Below are positions 1 through 8,796 of a stretch of DNA of 64,000 bases, piece by piece; the stretch's first letter is position 1; each line of letters begins with the position of its first letter. Position numbers and translations under genes: made by a program. The notes below the pieces were generated by a model, which was not told the origin of the DNA, made no database searches, and was given only the letters and a program-made list of their open reading frames with translations. This DNA comes from JAJPHF01 sp035293805 (GTDB lineage Bacteria; Chloroflexota; UBA6077; JAJPHF01): the NCBI GenBank assembly GCA_035293805.1, contig DATGMD010000042.1:35194-99193 (forward strand), written 5' to 3'.

Positions 1-598
1 CCCGGCACGCCGCCAGCAGCGCCAGCGCGCGGTCCACCAGCGCGCGGTGCGCCGGGTCGTTCAGCCAGCGGCTCACCCCCGACGAGTGCGGCAGCGGCAG
101 GTAGCGGCGGCCGTCGCGCTCGACCAGCGTGCCCACCACGTCGTCCAGCCGGCACGGCCCCAGGAAGTGCTCGATCGCCATCTTGCCCACCAGCAGCACG
201 ACCGCCGGCTCCAGCAGCCGCAGCTCGGCCTCCAGGAACGGCCGGCACAGCCGCAGCTCGGCCGGCGACGGCCGCCGGTCGCCCTGGCCGCGCGGCGCCG
301 GGCCAGGGAAGCAGCGCGTCAGTGACGAGAGGTAGGCGCGCTCGCGGAAGTAGCCGGGCGGAAAGCCCGCGCGGTCGAACCACTGCTCCAGCACGCGCCC
401 CGCTGGCCCCGCGAAGTGGCGCCGCCGCACGTGCGACCGCACCCCCGGCGCCTGGCCGACCACCAGCACCCGCGCCCGCGTCGGGCCGTGCGCGATCGGC
501 GCCGCCTCGGCCAGCAGCCCGGCGTCCTGGCAGGCCCGGCAGGCCGCGATGCGCTCGCGCAGCGCCGCGATGCTCTCCACGCCGTCCACACGCTCCAT
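1..598 (-). CDS. Uracil-DNA glycosylase superfamily protein (3' end cut by window edge)
   Basis: The minus-strand frame starting with ATG at 598 stays open to the window edge (199 codons), so the C terminus is missing. The product would remove uracil or a similar damaged base from DNA in the cytoplasm. Visible motifs fit the uracil-DNA glycosylase fold: VVGQAPG near residue 45, which forms the first active-site loop, a FAGPAGRVLEQW stretch, SSLTRCFPG near 95, LLVGKMAIEHFLG near 140 and a final PLPHSSGVSRW loop corresponding to the HPS-type motif that enters the minor groove. The N-terminal CRAC pair may be part of a metal site but four cysteines are not seen together. I infer a family 4/5-like enzyme; the exact family is unresolved. 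It is divergent from pepA. Confidence 0.8.
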   Translation of the reverse strand, partial: MERVDGVESIAALRERIAACRACQDAGLLAEAAPIAHGPTRARVLVVGQAPGVRSHVRRRHFAGPAGRVLEQWFDRAGFPPGYFRERAYLSSLTRCFPGPAPRGQGDRRPSPAELRLCRPFLEAELRLLEPAVVLLVGKMAIEHFLGPCRLDDVVGTLVERDGRRYLPLPHSSGVSRWLNDPAHRALVDRALALLAACR

Positions 599-742
599 GC
601 CCTATGGTTTCACACCAGCCCGCGGCGCGTCCATCGCCCTCCGATGCTCAGTCGGCATAGCGGGCGCTTCCCGCGGCGGGCTACAATCGAGAGAGGCTCC
701 GCCCGGGTCGCGGCCTCACTCTGGCGAGAGGTGCCCCACGCC

Positions 743-2266
743 ATGGACGTACAAGTCGCGCAAGGATCGGTGGTCGAGGTGGCCACGCCGCTGCTCGTCG
801 TCAACCTGTTCGAGGACGCCGACGCCCTCGGCGGCGCGACGGCCGCCGTCGACGCGGCCCTGGGCGGGCTGCTCACCCGCCTCCGCGAGTCCGGCGAGCT
901 GCGCGGCAAGCCCGGCGAGGTCGTGGTCGTCCACAACCCCGGCACCCAGGCCCTGCGCGCCGAGCGCGTCGCCGTCGTCGGCCTGGGCGCGCTGGACGCC
1001 TTTACCCCCGAGCGCGCGCGCCGCGCCGCCGCGGTCGCCGCGCGCAAGGCCCGCGACCTGCGCGTCAGCAGCTACGCCACGGTCCTACACGGCGCCGGCG
1101 CCGGCGGTCTGGAGCCGCAGGGCGCCGCCGAGGCGCTGGCCGAGGGCTCCCTCCTGGCACTCTACGCCTACGACCGCTTCCAGCACGAGCGGGTGGCGGG
1201 CGGCCACGAGGTGGAGCGCGCCACGGTCGTCGAGCGCGACCCCGCGCGGCTCGACGCGATCCGCGCCGGCGTCGCCGCCGGCACGGCGATGGCCGAGGCG
1301 ACGATGACGGCCCGCGATCTGGCGCAGGGCCCCGCCAACGTCGTGACCGCCACCTTCCTGGCGCAGCAGGCGCAGAGCGTCGCCGAGCGGATGGGCTTCG
1401 ACTGCCAGGTGTTCGGTCTGGACCAGATCCGCGAGATGCGGATGAACGGGCTGCTGGCGGTGAACCAGGGCAGCGCCAACCCGCCGAGCTTCGTCGTCAT
1501 GCGCTACACCGCGCCCGCCGCCGAGAAGACGCTGGCCGTGGTCGGCAAGGGCATCACCTTCGACAGCGGCGGCATCTCCATCAAGCCCGCCGAGAACATG
1601 CACCACATGCGCCACGACAAGTCGGGCGCGGCGGCGGTCGTCGGCTTCATGCAAGCGGCCGCGGCGCTCCAGCTGCCGGTGAACGTGCTCGGCATCTTCG
1701 CCGCCACCGACAACATGCCCAGCGGCTCGGCCTATCGCCCCGGCGACGTGATCCAGCCCCGCGGCGGCACCACCGTCGAGATCATCAACACCGACGCCGA
1801 GGGGCGGGTGATCCTGTCCGACGCGCTCTGCTACGCCGCCGAGCAGGCGCCCGACGCGATCGTCGACCTCGCCACGCTGACCGGCGCCTGCGTGATCGCG
1901 CTCGGCCACCACGCCAGCGGGCTGTTCGGCAACGACGAGGACCTGATCGAGACGATGCTGGCCGCCGGCAACCTGTCGGGCGAGCGGGTATGGCCGCTCC
2001 CCCTGTTTCCCGAGTACGACGAGCAGATCAAGAGCAGCATCGCCGACATCAAGAACACCGGGGGGCGCCCGGCCGGCGCCATCACCGCGGCGTGGTTCCT
2101 GGCGCACTTCGTAAAGGGCCGTCCGTGGCTGCACCTCGACATCGCCGGCACGGCCTGGACGGAGGGCGCCTGGGGCGAGCTGCCGCCCTACCTGGCCAAG
2201 GACACCGCCACCGGCGTTGGCGTGCGCCTGCTCGTCCACTTCGCGCGCCTCTGGGCCGCGAGCTAG
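743..2266 (+). CDS. pepA: Leucyl aminopeptidase (M17)
   Basis: Cytosolic M17 aminopeptidase, 507 aa, the usual length. It removes N-terminal residues from peptides using two metal ions. The N-terminal macrodomain-like part covers roughly residues 1-170. The catalytic part shows GKGITFDSGGISIKP near 267 (metal and catalytic lysine), MRHDKSGAAAV, and the family signature NTDAEGRVILSD near 349 (metal ligands Asp and Glu, and the bicarbonate-binding Arg). I chose ATG 743 over longer in-frame starts because the homologous N terminus begins there and a purine-rich GCGAGAGG lies 10-15 bases upstream. A TACAAT -10-like box at 682-687 also sits just ahead. It is not in an obvious operon. Confidence 0.95.
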   Translation: MDVQVAQGSVVEVATPLLVVNLFEDADALGGATAAVDAALGGLLTRLRESGELRGKPGEVVVVHNPGTQALRAERVAVVGLGALDAFTPERARRAAAVAARKARDLRVSSYATVLHGAGAGGLEPQGAAEALAEGSLLALYAYDRFQHERVAGGHEVERATVVERDPARLDAIRAGVAAGTAMAEATMTARDLAQGPANVVTATFLAQQAQSVAERMGFDCQVFGLDQIREMRMNGLLAVNQGSANPPSFVVMRYTAPAAEKTLAVVGKGITFDSGGISIKPAENMHHMRHDKSGAAAVVGFMQAAAALQLPVNVLGIFAATDNMPSGSAYRPGDVIQPRGGTTVEIINTDAEGRVILSDALCYAAEQAPDAIVDLATLTGACVIALGHHASGLFGNDEDLIETMLAAGNLSGERVWPLPLFPEYDEQIKSSIADIKNTGGRPAGAITAAWFLAHFVKGRPWLHLDIAGTAWTEGAWGELPPYLAKDTATGVGVRLLVHFARLWAAS

Positions 2267-2439
2267 ACAGCGGGCGCCGGTGAGCGTGCAGATCTGTCCG
2301 CGACGCCCATACGCGCCTACCCGCGCCCTCCGCTTGCTCGCCAGGCACGCGGCGCGAAAACCTCGCGCCGGCGAGCCCGTGGCCCTCCGTGGCCGAGTGC
2401 TAACCGATTTTTGAGACGTACTGGGCCGCCTTCGCGCGC

Positions 2440-3993
2440 TTGCTGAGCGCGTCGCCGGCGCTCGTCGCCGCCTGGGTGGCGCTCGCGCTGGCCTTCGCTG
2501 CCGCCAGCACCTGGCTGCTGCAGCGCCTGCTGCCGCGCGCCGCCACCGACAACCCCGTGCGCCGCGTGGCCCAGAACTCCGCCTTCCCCATGGCGACCGC
2601 GCTCGGCAACAAGGGGCTCGACCTCGCCTTCGCCATCGTCATGCTGCGCGTGCTCGGCCCGGCCGACGCGGGCGCCTACGCCTGGGTCGGCGTGGTCGTC
2701 GGCTACCTCGACATCCTGCTCGGCTTCGGCATGAACACCTGGCTCACGCGCGAGGTGGCCCGCCAGCCCGAGCGCCTCGCGCGCGAGCTGGGCCGCGTGC
2801 TTGGCGCGCGGGCGCTGTTCTGGCTCGGCGTGGTGCTCGCCACCCTAGTGCTCGCCGGGCCGCTCGCCGGCCCCCTCGACGTAACGCCACCCAAGGCGCT
2901 GGCGCTGCTGCTGCTCGCCCTCGCCATGGCGCCGGCCGGGCTGTCGGCCGCGCTCACCGCCGTCTTCCAGGCCCGCGAGCGCATGGAGTACCCCGCCGCC
3001 GTCACCGTCGTGACCACGGTGCTCAAAGTCGCCCTCGGCCTGCTGGCGCTCGGCCTGGGCTATGGCTTCGTGGGCCTGGCCGCCGTCGCGCTCGCCGTCA
3101 ACGTGCTCACGCTCGGCGCCCTCGCCACGCTGTTCGTCGATCTGGTCGGCTGGCCGCGGCTGCGGCTCGCGCCGCGCGCGGGGCTCGCCCTGGTGGGCGA
3201 CGCCTATCCCTTCATGATGAACAACCTGCTCGCCAGCCTGTTCTTCCGCCTGGACAGCCTCCTCCTGCCGCCCCTCGCCGGCGACGTCGCGCTCGGCTGG
3301 TACAGCGCGGCCTACCGCGTGGTCGACGGCTTCAACCTCATCCCCGCCAACTTCACGCTCGCGCTCTTCCCGCTGCTCGCCCGTCAGGGCCAGACCGACC
3401 GCACGGCGCTCGCGCGCGTGTATCGCCGCGCCCTCAAGGTACTGCTCCTGCTCGGCATGCCGATCGCCGTCGGCACCGCGGTGTTGGCCGAGCCGCTGGT
3501 CCTGTTCTTCGCTGGCCCCGCCTACGTGCCGCAGGCCGCCTGGGCGCTGCGCGTGCTGATTTGGTTCCTGCCGTTCAGCTTCGTGAACGGCGTGACCCAG
3601 TACGTGCTGATCGCCGTCGACCGCCAGCGCTTCCTGACGATCGCCTTTCTCGTGGCCACGGCGTTCAACCTCGTCGCTAACCTCCTGCTGATCCCCCGCA
3701 CCAGCTACCTCGGCGCGGCGCTCGTCACCGTGCTCTCCGAGGTCGTGCTGCTCGGGCCGTTCTGGTGGGCGGTCACGCGCAGCCTGCCGCCCATCTCCCT
3801 GTGGCGCTTGGTCTGGCGCCCGGCCCTCGCGGCGGCGGGCATGGCGGCGGCCGTCGCGCCGCTGGCCGCCTGGAGCTGGCTACTCAGCATACCTGTCGGC
3901 GCCGCAGTGTACGCGGGCCTGCTCGCCGCGCTGGGCGGCTTCGATGCCGACGACCGCGCCCTCTGGTATCGGCTCCGCGGGGTCCAGGCATAG
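2440..3993 (+). CDS. Polysaccharide flippase (Wzx/MurJ-like, MATE-type fold)
   Basis: Inner-membrane protein of about 517 aa with 12-14 hydrophobic segments, matching the polysaccharide biosynthesis / oligosaccharide flippase family, which moves lipid-linked sugar units across the membrane. Supporting stretches are NKGLDLAFAIVMLRVLGPADAGAYAW near residue 52, the FGMNTWLTREVAR loop near 95, and FMMNNLLASLFFRLDSLLLPPLAG near 260, a typical pattern in this superfamily. The start is uncertain: TTG at 2440 lacks a good ribosome site; the frame is open back to 2404 with an ATT at 2407. No glycosyltransferase neighbours are present, so the substrate cannot be deduced. Confidence 0.85.
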   Translation: MLSASPALVAAWVALALAFAAASTWLLQRLLPRAATDNPVRRVAQNSAFPMATALGNKGLDLAFAIVMLRVLGPADAGAYAWVGVVVGYLDILLGFGMNTWLTREVARQPERLARELGRVLGARALFWLGVVLATLVLAGPLAGPLDVTPPKALALLLLALAMAPAGLSAALTAVFQARERMEYPAAVTVVTTVLKVALGLLALGLGYGFVGLAAVALAVNVLTLGALATLFVDLVGWPRLRLAPRAGLALVGDAYPFMMNNLLASLFFRLDSLLLPPLAGDVALGWYSAAYRVVDGFNLIPANFTLALFPLLARQGQTDRTALARVYRRALKVLLLLGMPIAVGTAVLAEPLVLFFAGPAYVPQAAWALRVLIWFLPFSFVNGVTQYVLIAVDRQRFLTIAFLVATAFNLVANLLLIPRTSYLGAALVTVLSEVVLLGPFWWAVTRSLPPISLWRLVWRPALAAAGMAAAVAPLAAWSWLLSIPVGAAVYAGLLAALGGFDADDRALWYRLRGVQA

Positions 3994-4111
3994 CCACTGC
4001 GTCACAATACCGCTGCCCGCAAGCCAATTCGCCCGGGCGGCTGTAACGTTCACGAGGGGCATCCGTTTGCTGTGTTGTAGAGGATTGGGCCTATTGGCTC
4101 AGGAGACTGCC

Positions 4112-5056
4112 ATGCTGCCGCGACTCTGGCTCTCCGCCCGCCAGCTCCGCGTGAGCTGCGCGCTCGCGCTGCTCGCCACGCTGGCCACGCCGTCGCTCCT
4201 CGTGCCGGCGGCCTCGGGCTGGACGACTGCCGGGGGAGTTCCCGCCGTGCTCGCCCAGGACGCGGTGACCGACCAGGCGACCCTGGAGACACGCCAGCCC
4301 GAGGTGCAGTGGTCGCCGGGCGGCAGCGATGCCTGGCAGTCCGTGCCGGCCCGGCAAACCGTGGCGGCTGGCGACCGCGTCCGGACCGGTTCGGGGGCCA
4401 GCGCGCGGCTCATCTACTTCGAGGGTACGGTGACCGAGATCGGCGCCGACACGGGCCTGCTGGTCCAGCGGCTAGAGCACAGCCCCGACGGCAACATCGT
4501 CACCCGGCTCTTCCAGTCGGCCGGCACCACCGTGAACCGCGTGGTACACCTGGCTGATCCTGCCGCCAGCTTCGAGATCGAAACGCCCGCGGCCACCGCG
4601 TTCGTGCGCGGCACCACCCCTCAGGTCCAGGTGGGGTTCGACGGCACGACGCGCGTCTCGAACGTGCCGGACAATACGGGCGGCACGGTGCGCGTACAGG
4701 GGAAGGACGCGGGCGCGACCGAGGTAATCCTCCAGCCGGGCGAGGAGACTTTCGTCCAGCCCGGGCAACCGCCCTCGTCGCCAACCCCAATAAGCGGGCA
4801 GCAGAGCCAGCAGCCGGCCAACCCAGAGACCCAGCAGGCCCAGCAACAACAGCAGCAAGTGCTCCAGATGCAGCAGGCGTCGGCGATGATGGCCGGCCAG
4901 GGCATCGCGGCCAGCTTTGCAGCGGCGCAGGCCGGCTTCGCGAACGCGGTCGCCGCCCAGCAGCTTCAGAATCAACTGCTCAACCAGCTCACTAGCGTGC
5001 CGAGCTTCAACTTCTCGAACTTCCCCGTGGCGACCGGCACCGGGCGCTCGCGCTAG
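4112..5056 (+). CDS. Secreted FecR-domain protein with glutamine-rich tail
   Basis: Predicted exported protein of 314 aa. Residues about 12-50 form a signal peptide with a hydrophobic core ending near VLAQDA. Residues about 60-215 read as a FecR-like beta domain (a V.AGDRVRTG..A.A.L.YFEGTV.EI pattern, then IETPAATAFVRGTTPQVQV). The C terminus is low complexity and rich in Gln, Ala and Asn (residues about 235-305). FecR domains normally sense or transduce signals to ECF sigma factors or act in surface structures; neither a sigma factor nor a receptor gene is adjacent. ATG 4112 was chosen because it directly precedes the signal peptide and has AGGAGA upstream. It converges on the LysR gene 47 bases away. 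Confidence 0.8.
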   Translation: MLPRLWLSARQLRVSCALALLATLATPSLLVPAASGWTTAGGVPAVLAQDAVTDQATLETRQPEVQWSPGGSDAWQSVPARQTVAAGDRVRTGSGASARLIYFEGTVTEIGADTGLLVQRLEHSPDGNIVTRLFQSAGTTVNRVVHLADPAASFEIETPAATAFVRGTTPQVQVGFDGTTRVSNVPDNTGGTVRVQGKDAGATEVILQPGEETFVQPGQPPSSPTPISGQQSQQPANPETQQAQQQQQQVLQMQQASAMMAGQGIAASFAAAQAGFANAVAAQQLQNQLLNQLTSVPSFNFSNFPVATGTGRSR

Positions 5057-5103
5057 GCTGGCTCCCCGGGGTGGGAAAGACCTTCGACCCCGAGGCCACA
5101 CGC

Positions 5104-6036
5104 TTAGTGCGCCAGGCTCGGCGCGGGGGCAGGTAAGTTGCCCGCGGCAGTGCGGAGAAAATCGAGGAACCGCGCGGTCATCGGCGAGAAGTACTTGTGC
5201 GGCCGATAGACGAGCACAAACTCGTGGGCCAGGCCGGCGGTCGGCACCCGCACCTCGCGTAGCAGCCCCAACCCCAGCTCCTGGGCTACCTCGCAGCGGA
5301 ACAGCACGGCCAGCCCCATGCCCGCCTGCACCGCGCGCTTGATCGCCTCGGCCTGCTCCAGTTCCAGCACCACCTGCCAGCCCCGCGCCTCGTCGGCCAT
5401 CTGCCGCTCTAGCTGCGCCCGCGCCGCGGCCCCGGGCGGCCCCAGCACGAACGGCTGGCCGCGCACCTCCGCCCACGACACCGCGGCATGGCTGGCGAGC
5501 GGGTGGTCCGGATGAGCCACCATTACCAGCTCCTCGCGCCGCAACGGCTCGGCCGCCAGCCCCTCGGGCAGCGGCCCCGCCTCGACGAGCGCGAAGTCGT
5601 GTTGCCCCGCCAGCGTCTCGTCGCGCAGCGTTGGCGCGGGCGCCACCCGCAACACCAGATCGGCGCGCGAGTTGCGCTGCTTGAAGCGGCTGATCAACTG
5701 CGGCAGCACGTAGCTGCCGACGGTGGGCGTGGCGCCGATGGCGATACGCCCCGTCTGCGCGTCGCGCAGCTCGCTGATCAGCGCGCGCACCTGCTCCGTC
5801 TCGTGCAGCACGCTACGCGCGTAGCGATAAACGGCCTCGCCCGCCTCGGTGGGCAGGCTGCGGCGTCCCTCGCGGTAGAGCAGGCGGGTGCCGAAGAATT
5901 GCTCCAGGCTGCGCATGTGGACGCTGAGGGCGGGCTGGGTCGTGAACAGGTGCTCGGCCGCGAGCGTGAAGCTTTGCCGCTCGACCACTTCACAGAGCAC
6001 GCGCAGCTTGTACAGCGTTATCGGCGCCTCGTCCAT
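5104..6036 (-). CDS. LysR-family transcriptional regulator
   Basis: DNA-binding regulator of 310 aa, the normal LysR length. The winged helix-turn-helix is at residues about 8-66 (SFTLAAEHLFTTQPALSVHM, then FGTRLLYREGRR). The effector-binding domain follows, with IGATPTVGSYVLPQLISRF near residue 97, resembling the CysL/CbbR-type branch. The gene is divergent from the homocysteine methyltransferase/MTHFR gene with 93 bases between the starts, the classic arrangement for a LysR protein and its target. A TGG-N7-GCA dyad fitting T-N11-A lies between them. Regulation of methionine or sulfur metabolism is an inference from context, and the effector is unknown. Confidence 0.9.
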   Translation of the reverse strand: MDEAPITLYKLRVLCEVVERQSFTLAAEHLFTTQPALSVHMRSLEQFFGTRLLYREGRRSLPTEAGEAVYRYARSVLHETEQVRALISELRDAQTGRIAIGATPTVGSYVLPQLISRFKQRNSRADLVLRVAPAPTLRDETLAGQHDFALVEAGPLPEGLAAEPLRREELVMVAHPDHPLASHAAVSWAEVRGQPFVLGPPGAAARAQLERQMADEARGWQVVLELEQAEAIKRAVQAGMGLAVLFRCEVAQELGLGLLREVRVPTAGLAHEFVLVYRPHKYFSPMTARFLDFLRTAAGNLPAPAPSLAH

Positions 6037-6071
6037 AAGCTGATTGTAGCGACTAGCTAGCAGCCGCGCTA

Positions 6072-6086
6072 TTGGCTTTATGGCAA
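6072..6086. promoter_or_regulatory. Candidate LysR operator
   Basis: The 15 bases TTGGCTTTATGGCAA form an imperfect dyad (TTGGC / GGCAA) with a T-N11-A core, the generic LysR box. It lies between the divergent LysR and MTHFR starts, 44 bases before the MTHFR ATG. This is a pattern match only. Confidence 0.35.
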
Positions 6087-6129
6087 AGTGCAGGCTACCA
6101 TTCAGTGACGGCCGAGAACAGGGGAGAGC

Positions 6130-7992
6130 ATGGCCCGCATTCCCTTCCGCGACCGATTACAGCGCGCGCCGCTGCTCGCCGACGGCGCGCTCGGCACGCT
6201 GCTGTACGAGCGCGGCGTGCCCTACGAACGCGGCTTCGACGAGCTGAACGTCACCCAGCCCACCCTCATCGAGCGCCTGCACCGCGAGTATCTGGCCGCG
6301 GGTGCCGAGCTGATCGAGTCGAACACCTTCGGCGCGAACCGTCTGCGCCTGGCAGTATACGGCCAGGAGGCGCGCGCCGCCGAGCTGAACGCCAAAGGCG
6401 TGCGCCTGGCCGCCGCCGCCCGCGCCGAAGTCGCGCCCCAGGCCTACGTGGCCGGCGCGATAGGCCCGGTCGGTCAGCCGCTGGAGCCAGTCGGCGCCAT
6501 CGGCCTGAGCGACGCCCGCGCCGCCTTCGCCGCGCAGGCCGCGGCGCTCGCCGAGGCGGGCGCCGACGTGCTGCTGCTCGAGACGTTCTCGGACCTGCGC
6601 GAGCTGCGCGAGGCGATCATCGCCGCCCGCGCCGTCTGCGACCTGCCCCTCGTCGCGCAGATGAGCTTCACCGCCGACGGCCGCACGCCCACCGGCGAGA
6701 GCCCCGAGGAGGTGGCGCGCACGCTGGAGGCGCTGGGGGTGGATGTGCTGGGCGTGAACTGCGGCGTGGGGCCGCAGGTAGCGCTGGACGTGCTCGGCGG
6801 CATGGCGGCCGTAGCTCGCACGCCCCTGGTCGCGCAGCCCAACGCCGGCTTCCCGGGACGCGTCGGCGGACGCATCTTCTACCTGTCCACGCCGCAGTAC
6901 TTGGCCGACTACGCGAAGCGTTTCGTCGCAGCGGGCGCGCGGCTCATCGGCGGGTGCTGTGGCACAACGCCTGAGCACACGCGGGCGATGAGCGCGGCGC
7001 TGGCCACCGAGCGCGCCCGGCCGCGCGTCGTCGTGCCGGCCCCGCCCACGCCGAGCCGAGCGTCCGGCGCTTTAGCGGCGCGGCCCGAGCCGACCCCTTT
7101 GCAGCGGCGGCTAGCCTCAGGCCCATTTGTGCTCGCCGCCGAGCTAGAGCCCCCGGCCGGCCAGTCCCTCGCCGATCTCCTGGCCACCGCCGACGCGCTC
7201 GTAGCGGCCGGCGTCGACTGCGTGAACGTGCCAGACCCGCCTTCGCCACGCGGCCGGCTCAGCAGCCTGGCGCTGGCCGTCCACCTGCGCGCGCAGCGGA
7301 CGCTCGACGTGCTGCTGCACTGCACGACGCGCGACCGCAACCTGCTGGCGCTCCAGGCCGACCTGCTCGGCGCGCACGCGCTCGGCATCCGCGACGTGCT
7401 GGCGACGACCGGCGACCCACTGCGCATCGGCACTTATCCTCACGCGGCCGGTGTCTGGGATGTGGACGCTGCGGGGTTGATCGAGATCCTGGCGCGCATG
7501 AACCGCGGCGAGGACTGGGCGGGCTCGCCGCTGGCCGAGCCGACCGCCTTCCATGTCGGCTGCACGGTCGCGGTCACCGGCGATCCGGCCGCGGCGCGCG
7601 AGCAGCTCCAGCGCAAGCTGGAGGCCGGCGCGCAGTTCGTGCTGGCGCCGCCGCTGTTCGCCGTGGACCAGCTCGACGCCCTGCTGCGGGATCTCGGTCC
7701 ACTCGCCGTGCCGCTGGTCGTCGGCGTGCTGCCGCTGGAGAGCAGTCGCCACGCCGAATTTCTGCACAACGAGGTGCCGGGGATGCTGGTGCCCGACGCG
7801 GTGCGCGACCGGCTGCGCCGTGCGGGTACGCGCGCGGCGGCCGAGGGCAGGCGCCTCGCCGCCGCGCTGCTGGCGGCCGCCCACGAGCGCGTCGCCGGCG
7901 CCTACCTCGTGCCGCCCAACGGCCGCGCGGAGAGCCTTGTCGAGCTGCTACGCCAGGCCGGCGTAGCCTCGGCAGAGACGCAGTCCAGCTAG
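6130..7992 (+). CDS. Bifunctional homocysteine S-methyltransferase / methylenetetrahydrofolate reductase
   Basis: Two-domain cytoplasmic enzyme of 620 aa. Residues about 1-300 are a homocysteine S-methyltransferase barrel: LADGALGTLLYERG near 16, LIESNTFGANR near 62, and the zinc cysteines in GVNCGVGP and GGCCGTTPEH. Residues about 325-610 are the MTHFR barrel (FVLAAELEPPAG, GVDCVNVPDPP, LLHCTTRDRN, ALGIRDVLATTGDP, FVLAPPLF). The fused protein is known from Bacillus YitJ and relatives, and would supply 5-methyl-THF and methionine. ATG 6130 follows GGGGAGAGC. A divergent LysR gene is the probable regulator. Confidence 0.93.
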   Translation: MARIPFRDRLQRAPLLADGALGTLLYERGVPYERGFDELNVTQPTLIERLHREYLAAGAELIESNTFGANRLRLAVYGQEARAAELNAKGVRLAAAARAEVAPQAYVAGAIGPVGQPLEPVGAIGLSDARAAFAAQAAALAEAGADVLLLETFSDLRELREAIIAARAVCDLPLVAQMSFTADGRTPTGESPEEVARTLEALGVDVLGVNCGVGPQVALDVLGGMAAVARTPLVAQPNAGFPGRVGGRIFYLSTPQYLADYAKRFVAAGARLIGGCCGTTPEHTRAMSAALATERARPRVVVPAPPTPSRASGALAARPEPTPLQRRLASGPFVLAAELEPPAGQSLADLLATADALVAAGVDCVNVPDPPSPRGRLSSLALAVHLRAQRTLDVLLHCTTRDRNLLALQADLLGAHALGIRDVLATTGDPLRIGTYPHAAGVWDVDAAGLIEILARMNRGEDWAGSPLAEPTAFHVGCTVAVTGDPAAAREQLQRKLEAGAQFVLAPPLFAVDQLDALLRDLGPLAVPLVVGVLPLESSRHAEFLHNEVPGMLVPDAVRDRLRRAGTRAAAEGRRLAAALLAAAHERVAGAYLVPPNGRAESLVELLRQAGVASAETQSS

Positions 7993-8049
7993 ACAAGTGC
8001 GCGGCAGTACGGCGACGTGCTCCCCTGCGCACGGCCTTGGCTCCTGCCG

Positions 8050-8610
8050 TCAGTCGAGTCGAGCCGCCGCGAATAGCTCGCCGACGACGAAGTGGAAGCC
8101 GGGTAGCTCGTCGCCGAAGTCGACGAGGTCGGTTCCCCGGAGCCGCACCGCCGCGGTGTTGGGACGATAGACGAGAATCGACTCGTCATCCGGATCGAGC
8201 AGGAGCGCCAGCGCCACGCCGTTCGCCACGTACCACTCGCAGTCGTCGCGTAGCTGCCGGCGGCTCTGCTCTGGCGACGCGATCTCCACGGCAACGAGCG
8301 GCGGCTCGCGCAGCGGCCCGCCGGCCCGCTCCGAGGCATCACGTGGAATACGCCCCCATAAGCAGACTACCACGTCAGGAACGTGGACCGCGCCCCCAAA
8401 GATGGTACGCAGCTCAGGCGCCGAGACAGCTAGCTTACGCGGCAGCGCGGCCGCGTCTATCCATTGGCACAGGATCTTCTGCAGGAAGCTGTGCGGTATC
8501 TCCGGCGACACTTTCTGTCGCACCGCCCCCGCGACGTATTCGAGCGCCGGCTTCTGCTCCGGTAGCTCTAGGAACTGTTCGAGGGTCAGCGCTTGCCCGG
8601 TGCTTGCCAT
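8050..8610 (-). CDS. Uma2-family protein (DUF820, PD-(D/E)XK nuclease fold)
   Basis: A 186-aa protein of the Uma2/DUF820 family, abundant in cyanobacteria, Deinococcus and Chloroflexota and predicted to have a restriction-endonuclease-like fold. Family marks are LTLEQFLELPEQKPALEYVAG near residue 7, VPDVVV near 92, LVAVEIASPEQSRRQLRDDCEWYVANGVALALLLDP near 117 to 150. The usual E.SPS..... K pattern is degenerate here: the lysine expected after SP..S is Arg/Gln. The start at 8610 is chosen because AGGAGG lies six bases upstream; a longer frame begins at 8640. Function of the family is not established. It converges with the MTHFR gene. Confidence 0.85.
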   Translation of the reverse strand: MASTGQALTLEQFLELPEQKPALEYVAGAVRQKVSPEIPHSFLQKILCQWIDAAALPRKLAVSAPELRTIFGGAVHVPDVVVCLWGRIPRDASERAGGPLREPPLVAVEIASPEQSRRQLRDDCEWYVANGVALALLLDPDDESILVYRPNTAAVRLRGTDLVDFGDELPGFHFVVGELFAAARLD

Positions 8611-8796
8611 CACGAGCCTCCTGGCCATCGAGCCATACACATCTTACCGTTGCCGCGCAGCGTGGGGCTGCGCCGTGCGGCCCAAGCCGTCTGACAGGTG
8701 CGAATTGTGCCCCGAAGATGGGGGCAGCGGCGCAACCCCTGAGTGCCGCGCTACCGTTTGCTACACTCCTCACAGAGCATGCGGAGGCGGTGCCCT

